Source: Deltaproteobacteria bacterium (GTDB lineage Bacteria; Desulfobacterota; Desulfarculia; Adiutricales; Adiutricaceae). Taken from it: a stretch of DNA of 64,000 bases. The number at the start of each line of letters is the position of its first letter. Positions within the stretch are counted from its first letter, which is position 1. Positions 37,078 to 46,300 of the stretch are shown here, in pieces. The notes under the pieces were generated by a model, which saw only the letters and a program-made list of their open reading frames with translations, was not told the DNA's origin and searched no databases. Position numbers and translations under genes: made by a program. The DNA lies in contig JAISMF010000077.1 of NCBI GenBank assembly GCA_031276865.1, forward strand, positions 18,350 through 82,349, read 5' to 3'.

Positions 37078-40000
37078 ATGAACGCTCCCGCTTCCTCCAA
37101 ACCCGGCCCCGCCTCCGGTTACGACGGCTCCGCCGCTATTATCGGCCTGGGAGCCCATTTCCCCGGCCGCCCCGGCGTTTCGGGCTACTGGTCGCTTGTG
37201 AAAAACGGCCTGGACGCCGTGACGGACATCCCCAAGGATCGTTTCCTAATCGAGGACTACTACGACCCGGACCCCAAGGCCCGGGACAAGATCTACGTGA
37301 AAAGGGGGGCCTTCCTCAGCCCCCTCGCCTTCGAGCCGTTGAAGTACGGCATCCCCCCCCGGGAGATGGAGTCCGTGGACTCCACCCAGCTTTTAAGCCT
37401 CCTCGTCGCGGACGCGGCCCTCACGGACGCCGGCTATCCGGCGGACCGCGCGAACCACGGCCGCACGGCCGTCATCCTCGGCGTGACCGGGGCCTTGAAG
37501 ATGGTGGTGAGCTTGGGATCGAGGCTCGCGCATCCCCAGATCCGCCGGGCCATGGAGGCCTGCGGGGTGCGGCCCCAGGTGATACAAAGGGTCTTGGAGC
37601 GCTTCTCCCAGTCCTTCGAGCCCTGGACCGAGAGCTCCTTTCCGGGGCTCTTGGGAAACGTGGCCGCGGGCCGGGTGGCCTCGCGGCTGAACCTCCAGGG
37701 CGAGAACATGGCCGTGGACGCCGCCTGCGCGAGCTCGCTCGCGGCCGTGTCCCAGGCCCTTCTGGCTTTGAGGGCGAAAAAGGCCGATCTGGTGGTGACC
37801 GGCGGCGCCGACACCTTCAACGACCCCTTCATGTTCTCCTGCTTCTCCAAGACCCCGGCCCTCTCCCGCACGGGGGAGGCCCGGGTCTTCGATCGGGGGG
37901 GCGACGGCACCATGCTGGGCGAGGGCGTGGGGATAGTGATTTTAAAGCGCCTGGAGGACGCCCGCCGGGACGGCGACAGGATCTACGCGGTGATAAGGGC
38001 CGCGGGCTCGGCCTCGGACGGCCGGGGCGCCTCGATCTTCGCCCCCAGCGCCAAGGGCCAGACCCTGGCCTTGGAGAGGGCCTTTCGGGAGGCCGGCTGG
38101 GAGGCGCGCGAGGTGGAGCTTTTGGAGGCCCACGGCACGGGCACGGCCGTGGGCGATCAAGTGGAGCTTTCGGCGCTCCAGGCCTTCTTCGGCCGGGACT
38201 TGCCGGCGGCGGACGCCGGGGAAAAGGACCCGGCCGCCCCCCCGCTTCCCTGGTGCGCCTTGGGCTCGGTTAAAAGCCAGATCGGCCACGCCAAGGCGGC
38301 GGCCGGCGCGGCCGGCCTCATCAAGGCCGCGCTCGCCCTCCACCACAAGGTGCTGCCCCCCACCATCCACGTGAAAAAGCCCCTGGAGCCCTTTTCCCGG
38401 GAGGGCTGCCCCTTTTATCTGAACACCCGGGCCCGGCCCTGGTTCGCGTCGCCCAAACATCCCCGCCGGGCCGGGGTTTCGGCCTTCGGTTTCGGCGGCT
38501 CCAACTTCCACGTCCTTTTAGAGGAGGCCGGGGACGTGAAAATGCCCTTCGACGCCGGGGTGCACCTTTTGCCGCTCGCGGGGAAAAGCCTTTCCGCCGT
38601 GGCCCTCCAGATAAAAGATCTAAGCGAGTCCGCCGGACTCGCTCTAAGCCCCCTGGAGCTCAAAGACCCCCTTTTAAGGCCCCTGGCCTTCTCCCAGGCC
38701 CTGGACTCCCGGATCCGCCCCCTCATCTCGTCGTTTAACCCGGAGGCGGAGGAAAAGGTCTTTCTGGCCTTCCCCGGGGAGCGGGCCGGAAGCTTTCTGG
38801 AGACCCTCCCCGAGGTCCTCGATGCCCGCCGCCGGGGCGGCGCCGGCTTCAAACTCCCGGACGGGGTCTTTTTCGGCCGCGAAAAATCCCCCCAGGGCCT
38901 GATCTTCTTCGATCCGGGCGGACTCCCCCTCGGATCCGGCCAGGGGCTCGATTTGGCCCTGGACTTCCCCCACTACCAGATGATCCTGGATCTCTTCTCC
39001 CAGGGCCGGGAGGGATCGCCCATCGGGCTCCTCCTCCACCCCCCGGAGACGCTTCCGGAGTCTTCGCTCGCGGCCCTGCGAGAGGAGCTGAGGGATCCCG
39101 CCAGCTCCTATTTTCTGGGACCGGCCCTCGCGGCGGCCCTCCACGAGCTCTACTCCTTTTTCGGCTTGGCTTGCGGCGAATGCGCGGGAAGCGGACCCGG
39201 CTTCGTCTCCGCTTTGATCGTGGGCGGCTTTCTGCCTTTAAAGGAGGCCGTTAAAGGCCTGGGCGCGATCAAGCGCCCGGCGGAACTTAAAACGCTCAGA
39301 AAAACCCTGGAGGGACTCTCCCTCACGCTTCCGGAAAACCCCGGACTCCCTAAACTTTTGGGGCCGGACGCCGAGCCCGTCTTAAGCGTCGCCCGCGCCC
39401 GGGAGATCCTTTTAAGCGAACTCGAAGAGGTCCTCCGGGCCCCCGGAAAAGGGGCGGAAATAAACGGCCGCGCCGTAAAGGACCCGGACACCCCGAAGAG
39501 CCCGGACGACTCCCCCGTGAAGGCGGAAAATTCGACTTTAAAAGAGAGCGCCCCCTTCGCGGGCGAAGACGGCGAGGGGGGGGAGGATCCGTCCCTTCCG
39601 CCCGCGCTCCGGTTTTTTTTACGGCGCTTTCCGGAAAAGCTCCTCCTCTTGGCCGGCGGCCCGGAGTCTCCGGAGGCCGGATTCGGAGAGGATTTTCCAA
39701 AATCCGCGGGCGAGATCGACGTGGACCTTTTGGGAAGGGTCTTAAGAAACCCGACGGGCGCCTTGGATCTGGCCAAAAACCTGGCCCTTTTGGCCTCCCG
39801 GGGGGTGAACGTCCTATTTAAAAACTGGTCCTTCGGAAGCTTCCCGACCCCCAAACCCCGGGGGCACCACGTCATGCTCGGCGGCGCGAACCTCTTCAAA
39901 CCCGCCTTCGCCGCGGGCGAATCCGACCCGCGGGGCGGGGAGCTAAGCGATTTTCCCTTGGACCTTCCGGAAGAAGGGGAGGGGGAAACCCAGGGGCGCG

Positions 40001-43000
40001 TCCTCCGCTTGGAAAACGGCCTAGCCGCCCTCCAACGAAACCAGGCCGAAACCCTTTCCATCCTCCGCTCCCTGGAAAGGCGGATCCCCCCATCCGCCGG
40101 GGCGCCTTCCCCGGCGGCCCTCTTCGGGGCGCCTTCCCCGGCGCCCCTCCGCCAGGCGCCCCCCCCCGAAGAAGGGGACCCGACTTTACCGGCCGCCTCC
40201 GGGAGCCTCCTCAAAGTCGTTCCCAACCCCGGTTTTCAAGATTTCGGGAGCTCGTTTAGGGAAAAAGACCCCGCCCCTCCGGAAGAGCCCCGCCGGGCGG
40301 ATTCACCCGGGGCGGATTCCGCCCCTCCGCGGTCGGCGGCGGCGGAGAGCTTCTACGCCTTGATCGCGAAAGAGACGGGCTATCCCCGGGAGGCCCTGCG
40401 GGCGGACATGGATCTGGAAAACGATCTGGGCCTCGACTCCATTAAAAAGGTGGAGCTCCTCTCCGAGGCGGCCCGGGTCTTTCCCGGCTTCCAAAGCGAC
40501 CCCGGGGCCCTCACCCTGGGCGCCCTCGCGGCCCTCTGCGGGGTCGCCCCGAGTCCGGAAAGTCCCGCCCCCCCCTCCAGGCGGCCGGCCTCCGCTCCCC
40601 GCGGCTTCGGGGAAGGCCCGCCGGAGCCGCCCTCCGGCCGGACCGCGCCGGCGGAGCTCCCCGCGGCGCGGGAGCGGGTTTTACAAATCATCGCCGCCGA
40701 GACCGGATACCCGGCCGAGACCTTGACCGGCTCCCTCTCCCTGGAGGGGGATCTGGGCTTGGACTCCATTAAAAAGGTGGAGATCCTCTCCCTGATCGGG
40801 GAGTTTCTTCCCGCGGGGGATCCGGGGGTCTTAGGCGCCGCCGAAACCATAGACGACATCCTGAAAACCCTGCCCCCGGCGGAGGCCCCCGGCCCCGTAA
40901 GCGCGGCCGGAGGCCTTCCGGGCGGGGGGGATCCCCCGGATCGCCCGAAGGGATCCCTTCGGCCCTTAAGCCGGGTGGGCCCCCTGGGGACCCGCTCCAG
41001 CGCCCTCGACGTCCAATCGTCTCCGCGGGCGGGGGAGGAGGAGGAAGGCGAAAAAGAGGACCGCGCGCTCGAGGACCTCGAAAAGATGGTCCTGCGCCTG
41101 GTCTCCCGGGAGACGGGCTATCCGGAGGAATCCTTAAGTCCGGGGCTTGATTTGGAAAACGATCTGGGCCTCGACTCCATTAAAAAGGTGGAGCTTTTAA
41201 GCCTTTTAACCGAGGAGGCGGGAAAAAGAAGCGCCCTTAAGGAGGCGGGAACCGAGCTGCAGCGGGCCTTAAGCGCCTCCTCCACCCTGGGCGACTGGAT
41301 CGCCTCCCTCGCCCTCTTGAGCCGGAAGAGGCCCCGGGGCCTCCCCGCCCCGCCGGATCCCCTGCGCTCCCCCCTCCCCCTCGCGGCCTTCCTGGACGCC
41401 CCGAATCCCCGGGATCCAAAGATCCCGCGGAAGGACGCCCCTTTCGGGGAGGCTTCCGCGTTTCCGCCCCCGGGGCGGGAATCCGTTTCCGGCGGCCTCC
41501 CCTCCGATTGGGACGGCGAAAGCGGCTCCGCGGGATCCCCCCACGGGGAGGGCGTCCCGGAGGAGACCGGCGTGAAGGGATCCGCCCCGGCCCCCCGGGA
41601 GGGATCCGGCCGGGACGTTTTTCCCGGCGTGATCAATCCCGGATTCTCCGTGCGGGATCCGGACGGTTTAAACACGGGCTCCCTCCTCGGAGAAGGGGGC
41701 CCGCGGGACCCCTCCCCGCCCTTCGCCTTGATGGATCCGGACTACCGCCATGGCGAGGCGGCCCCCCTTTCCCGCGGGGGGGCTCCCCGCGCCCCCCGGG
41801 CGAAGCCCGGGGAGCGGGTCCCGAGAGGCGGAGAACGCCAGGCGGCGGTCTTCCGGGTGGAGTCCCAGCCCTTGAACCCCCTTTCCGGGGAGGCGGACCT
41901 TAAGGCCCACTCGCCGGTCATCCTGGTGGGGGGGAGCCCCCAGGCGGATTTTCTCGCCGGGGGGCTAAAGGAGAGGGGGCTCCTCTTGAAAAGGGTATCC
42001 TGGCGGGACGATTTTTCCTCCCTCTTTCAGAGCGGCTCTTTGGACGTGGAGGGGGAGAAGGCCCGCTCCCTGGTTTTAGTCTGGCCGGGATCGGATCGGG
42101 ATCCCTTCCTCGCCCGTCAGGCCTTGGCCATTTTAAAAGAGGCCGGACCGAGCTTGAGCTCGGTCGCGGGGGTGACCTCGCTGGGCGGAAACTTCTCCCG
42201 GCCCGGAAACGGGGAGGGGCCCCGATCCTCGGGCAACTACGCCTCCGCCGCCCTTTTGGGGCTCATCCGGACCATCGCCCTGGAGTGGCCGGAAATAAGG
42301 ACCCGGGTGATCGATCTGCCCTTGGCCGCGCACGAGATGCACCTTCCGGACATTCAAGAGCGCGTCGTGGAGCGCCTCTTTTCCGACGGCCCTCTGGAAA
42401 TCGGCATCCCCTCCTCCGAGCGGTCCCTCTCCCTGGCTCTGTCGCCGGTGGAGATCTCCGGCAGGTCGAATCCGGGCGGGCCTCCGGCCCTAAAACCCGG
42501 GGACACCTTGGTCGCGACCGGCGCCTTAAGGGGTTTGACGGCCCTGGTTTTAAAGGAGCTCGCGGCCCAGGAGCGTCCGGACATGGTCATCCTGGGCCTC
42601 GACCCCTTGGGGCCGCCCGAGCCCCCGTGGCTTTCCGAACTTAAAACCTTGAAGGAAATCAAGGCCAGGTTCCGCTCCATGTTCCAAGACGCCCTCGGCG
42701 CCGCCGAGCTCCACGAGCGGGCGGAGTTGGCCCTCAAGTCCCGGGCCTTGCGGGAGACTTTAACGGATCTGGAAAACCTGGGCTCCCGGGTGGAGTACCT
42801 CTCCGGCGACTTTTTAAACCCGGAGGTTCTGGACGGGGCCCTACGGTTCATCCGCCGGGAGCGCGGCCCCGTCAAGGGCTTGGTCCACGGCGCCGGCGCC
42901 TTGGACGGCGGCTGGATCGAAGACTTCCATCGCTTGGAATTCTCCCGGGTCTACGCCACCGGAGCCGAGACGGCCGCGCGGCTTTTAGAGGCCTTCCAAG

Positions 43001-43371
43001 ACGAGCCCCTCTCCCTCATCCTGTTTTTAAGCCCGGCCCCCGAGGCCCCGGGGGAGCTTCTTCCCGCCGGCTTCTCGGCCGCGGGCGAGGTCCTGCGCAA
43101 GATCGCCTGGGACGAGGCCGGAAACCGCCCGGAGGCCAAGGTCCTCTCCATTTCCTGGGCCCAAGGGGCCTACGCCCCCCAAAGCGCCCCGGGGCGGCGC
43201 GGGGGGGCCCCGAAGGCCGCCGCGAGTCCGGCCGCGGGACTGTTGCGGGACCTTTTGCGGCTCCCGGCGGACTCCCCCCAGGAGCTTTTGGTGCTGGGCG
43301 CCGGACGGGGGCGCCCCCGGACGGGGGCGCCCCGCTCCGGCGGCCCGCTCAACTTCGGGGGGGATTCATGA
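37078..43371 (+). CDS. pfaA: PfaA-like megasynthase: KS, degenerate AT, 3 ACP, KR-like
   Basis: First large subunit of a PUFA-synthase-type lipid assembly line, 2097 residues from the ATG at 37078; the upstream part of the track ORF has no similarity. An intact ketosynthase (about 15-470) has active Cys217 in VDAACASSL, then EAHGTGTAVGD and KSQIGHAKAA. About 500-800 looks like a malonyltransferase, but the serine motif AGHSLG reads AGSGPG. Three tandem acyl carriers follow, each DLGLDSIKKVE, with phosphopantetheine serines at about 1121, 1230 and 1367. The C-terminal ketoreductase-like region (about 1610-2060) has ATGALRGLT and LVHGAGAL but AGFSAAGEVL where an active-site tyrosine is expected. 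Carriers are joined by Pro/Ala linkers. It overlaps pfaC by 4 bases. The carrier-activating phosphopantetheinyl transferase is not in the window. Confidence 0.9.
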   Translation: MNAPASSKPGPASGYDGSAAIIGLGAHFPGRPGVSGYWSLVKNGLDAVTDIPKDRFLIEDYYDPDPKARDKIYVKRGAFLSPLAFEPLKYGIPPREMESVDSTQLLSLLVADAALTDAGYPADRANHGRTAVILGVTGALKMVVSLGSRLAHPQIRRAMEACGVRPQVIQRVLERFSQSFEPWTESSFPGLLGNVAAGRVASRLNLQGENMAVDAACASSLAAVSQALLALRAKKADLVVTGGADTFNDPFMFSCFSKTPALSRTGEARVFDRGGDGTMLGEGVGIVILKRLEDARRDGDRIYAVIRAAGSASDGRGASIFAPSAKGQTLALERAFREAGWEAREVELLEAHGTGTAVGDQVELSALQAFFGRDLPAADAGEKDPAAPPLPWCALGSVKSQIGHAKAAAGAAGLIKAALALHHKVLPPTIHVKKPLEPFSREGCPFYLNTRARPWFASPKHPRRAGVSAFGFGGSNFHVLLEEAGDVKMPFDAGVHLLPLAGKSLSAVALQIKDLSESAGLALSPLELKDPLLRPLAFSQALDSRIRPLISSFNPEAEEKVFLAFPGERAGSFLETLPEVLDARRRGGAGFKLPDGVFFGREKSPQGLIFFDPGGLPLGSGQGLDLALDFPHYQMILDLFSQGREGSPIGLLLHPPETLPESSLAALREELRDPASSYFLGPALAAALHELYSFFGLACGECAGSGPGFVSALIVGGFLPLKEAVKGLGAIKRPAELKTLRKTLEGLSLTLPENPGLPKLLGPDAEPVLSVARAREILLSELEEVLRAPGKGAEINGRAVKDPDTPKSPDDSPVKAENSTLKESAPFAGEDGEGGEDPSLPPALRFFLRRFPEKLLLLAGGPESPEAGFGEDFPKSAGEIDVDLLGRVLRNPTGALDLAKNLALLASRGVNVLFKNWSFGSFPTPKPRGHHVMLGGANLFKPAFAAGESDPRGGELSDFPLDLPEEGEGETQGRVLRLENGLAALQRNQAETLSILRSLERRIPPSAGAPSPAALFGAPSPAPLRQAPPPEEGDPTLPAASGSLLKVVPNPGFQDFGSSFREKDPAPPEEPRRADSPGADSAPPRSAAAESFYALIAKETGYPREALRADMDLENDLGLDSIKKVELLSEAARVFPGFQSDPGALTLGALAALCGVAPSPESPAPPSRRPASAPRGFGEGPPEPPSGRTAPAELPAARERVLQIIAAETGYPAETLTGSLSLEGDLGLDSIKKVEILSLIGEFLPAGDPGVLGAAETIDDILKTLPPAEAPGPVSAAGGLPGGGDPPDRPKGSLRPLSRVGPLGTRSSALDVQSSPRAGEEEEGEKEDRALEDLEKMVLRLVSRETGYPEESLSPGLDLENDLGLDSIKKVELLSLLTEEAGKRSALKEAGTELQRALSASSTLGDWIASLALLSRKRPRGLPAPPDPLRSPLPLAAFLDAPNPRDPKIPRKDAPFGEASAFPPPGRESVSGGLPSDWDGESGSAGSPHGEGVPEETGVKGSAPAPREGSGRDVFPGVINPGFSVRDPDGLNTGSLLGEGGPRDPSPPFALMDPDYRHGEAAPLSRGGAPRAPRAKPGERVPRGGERQAAVFRVESQPLNPLSGEADLKAHSPVILVGGSPQADFLAGGLKERGLLLKRVSWRDDFSSLFQSGSLDVEGEKARSLVLVWPGSDRDPFLARQALAILKEAGPSLSSVAGVTSLGGNFSRPGNGEGPRSSGNYASAALLGLIRTIALEWPEIRTRVIDLPLAAHEMHLPDIQERVVERLFSDGPLEIGIPSSERSLSLALSPVEISGRSNPGGPPALKPGDTLVATGALRGLTALVLKELAAQERPDMVILGLDPLGPPEPPWLSELKTLKEIKARFRSMFQDALGAAELHERAELALKSRALRETLTDLENLGSRVEYLSGDFLNPEVLDGALRFIRRERGPVKGLVHGAGALDGGWIEDFHRLEFSRVYATGAETAARLLEAFQDEPLSLILFLSPAPEAPGELLPAGFSAAGEVLRKIAWDEAGNRPEAKVLSISWAQGAYAPQSAPGRRGGAPKAAASPAAGLLRDLLRLPADSPQELLVLGAGRGRPRTGAPRSGGPLNFGGDS

Positions 43372-46300
43372 GGAAGGCCCGGGACCCTTTGAAGACCGCG
43401 GCCGTGGTGGGCCTGGGCGTCCGCCTCGCCGGCGCCGACGACCCGAAAACTTTCTGGGAAAACATCGTAAACGGCCGGACCTTTTTTCGGGAGGCGGAGT
43501 TTTCCGACTTCGGGGCCGATCCTCCCCGTTTTTTCGGCGCGGGAAAGGTCCTGCCGGATAAAGCCTTAAGCCTTAAAGGCGCCTGGAGGCGGGAGGGGGC
43601 TTCCCCCCTTCCGCCCTCGCTTATTTCCGCGGACGAGATCCAATCCCTGGACGACTCCCTCCTCTACCTTCTGGCCGCGGGCCTGGACGCCCGTCCCAAC
43701 CTCGCCGGCCACGACCCGGAAAAAATGGGGGTGATGGCGGGGCACATCCTCCTTCCCACCCGGGCCATGTCCGAGGCCACGGTGGCCTTGTACGGCAAGG
43801 AGCTCACCCGGCTCTGGGACTGGAACCCCTTCCCTCCGCCGGATCTGAAAAGCGACCCCTTCCGGGCGGCGGGCCGCTCGGCCGCCCTTTTAGGCGCGGC
43901 TTTGGGCTTTCGGGGCCCGCTTTTCACCGTGGACGCGGCCTGCGCCTCCTCCGTTTACGCGATCGATCTGGCCCTCCGGCGGCTTTTGGACGGCTCTTTA
44001 AGCCTGGTTTTAGCGGGCGGCGCCGCCAAGGCGGACCCCTTGTTCACCCAGCTGGGCTTTTCCCAGCTCCAGGCCCTTTCCCCGGAGGGCGTGTCCCGGC
44101 CCTTCGATTCCCGGGCCTCCGGCTTGGCGGTGGGGACCGGGGCGGTGGTTTTGGCTTTGAAGAGACTCGATCGGGCCCTTTGGGACGAAGACGACATCGT
44201 CTGCCTCGTAACCGGCGCCGGACTCTCGAACGATCTGGGCGCGAACCCCCTCTCCCCCGACGGGGAGGGCCAGGAGAGGGCCATGGAGCGCTGCTTTCAA
44301 AACGCCGCCCGCGCCTTTCCGGAGGGCCGGGTGGAGGGTTTTCTGGGGCTCGTGGAATGCCACGGCACGGGGACCGTCGCCGGGGATCGAACCGAAATCG
44401 CCGCGCTGAAGTCCTTTCTCCAAAAAGGCCGCTATAAGTTGCAAGATCCGGTGGCGGGCTCGGTCAAGGGAAACCTCGGGCATCTTTTATCGGCGGCCGG
44501 CGCCGTCTCCGCCTTAAAGGCCGCTTTGGCCCTGAAGCATAAAATCCTCCCCCCCCAGGCGGGCTTTGAAACAGAGGCCCCGGGCCTAAACCTCTCCCAC
44601 GCGCCCGCCTTGAGGATTTTAAAGGAGGCCCTCCCCTGGCCGGATCCTCCGGACAACCAGCCCCGCCTCGCCTTGGTGAACGCCTTCGGCTTCGGGGGCG
44701 TGAACGCCCAGCTGCTTTTAGAGGAGTACCGAAAGGAGGATTTCCGGGAGCCCCTAAAAGAGCTTAAATCCGGACCGGCCCCCGCCCGGGGCCCGCTCGC
44801 CCCCCTGGACGCCGGCGCCGCCGCCCCTTCCGTTTCTTCCGCCGCCTCCGGCGCCGCCCCTTCCGCCCCTTCCGCCCCTTCCGCCTCTTCCGCCGCCTCC
44901 GGAAAGCTCAAAAAAAGAAAGAACCAGGAAGCCTTGAAGAAAAACCAAGCGCCCGCGGAAAACGACTTAAGCGGGCCGAAGGGTGTTTCCGCCCCGGCGT
45001 CCGCGGCGGATCATCCTCCGAGCGCTTGGGAGAACGCTTCTCCGAGCGCCTGGGAAAACGATTCCCTGGGCGTTTCCCCGCATGATTCCCCGCCGGCGGG
45101 GGGCGGCTCCCCCGGGGAGCTCTCCATGACCCTCTTCGCCGCCCGGACCGTGCTCGCGCCCTGGCCCTCCTACGAGTCCCTGGCCCGCTACTGGCTCACC
45201 CCCGAGGAGCCCCCCATGGCGAGCGGCCGCCGGATGGGATCTTTGAAGGCCACGGGCTTCTTCTTCGAGGAACTGAGCCTGGACGCCTCCAATCTCAAGC
45301 TCCCCCCCCTGGAACTCAAAGAGGCCCTGCCCCAGCAGACCCTGGCTTTAAAGGTCATGATCCACGTCTTAAGGGCCGCGGGGCTGGCCCCCGGAAAGTT
45401 TCCGGAAGGGGTGGACCCCTCCCGGGTGGGGGTCTTTCTGGGGCTCAAAACCGACCCCCGGGCCGCGGACTACGCCTTGCGCTGGCTGGGTCCGGAAAGG
45501 GCCCTGGAGAGCCTCGAGCGCCAAAACCCTTTAGGGAGGGACGAGCGGGAGGCCTTTAAAGAGAAGCTTTTGGAAAACTCGCCCCCCCCCCTCACCCGGG
45601 CCCGGGTCTTGGGGGCCTTGGGCTCCCTGGCCGCCTCCAGGATCGCGCGCTGGCTGAGGGTCGGCGGTCCGGCCTTCACTCTGACCGACGAGCGGGACGG
45701 CGGGGTGAGAGCCCTAAAGGAGGCCGCCCGCTTTCTCAGCGCCGGGGAATTGGATCTCTGCCTGGTGGGGGTGGTGGACACCTTCGGCGACCCTCGGACG
45801 CAGGTCTTCTCGCCCCGGAGCGTCTGGGTGGAGGGGGCCGCGGGCATGCTCATCGGGACCCCGAAAATGGCCGAGCGCCTCACGCCCTTGGCGGATCTCC
45901 TTTTAACCGGCCAGGACTTCCAGGCCGGCCCCCTTTCCGGACTCTTTCAGATCAACCGCTCGGGCTTTTACCTGCGCCACCACTTAAGGCCCTTGGGCCG
46001 GGGCAAGGGGCTCCGGTACTACCTACGGGACCAAGGCGATCCCCCCCGCGAGTTTTCCGGCCCGGGCTACGTCTTAACCGAGTGCGCCTCCCGGGCGCCC
46101 CGGGCCCTCGCCGTGCCGCCCGAACCCTCCCGGCCCGATATCTGGTTTTTCCTCCGGGCGGAAGACGAGGGGGATCTCGTGAAAAAACTGGATCTCCTAG
46201 ACGAGTTGGCCGAGGCCGCCAAGGAGCCCGGGGATTTTAAAAGCCTCCCTTTAAAGTACCGGGCCCGGGCCGGCGCCGGCGGAAAACCCGCCCTGGCCAT

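Noticed and set aside
39150-40226. Large antisense ORF (358 aa) inside pfaA
   Set aside because: It is a shadow of the GC-rich megasynthase; its translation is Arg/Pro/Ser/Gly-rich with no motif, and the sense strand has clear domains.
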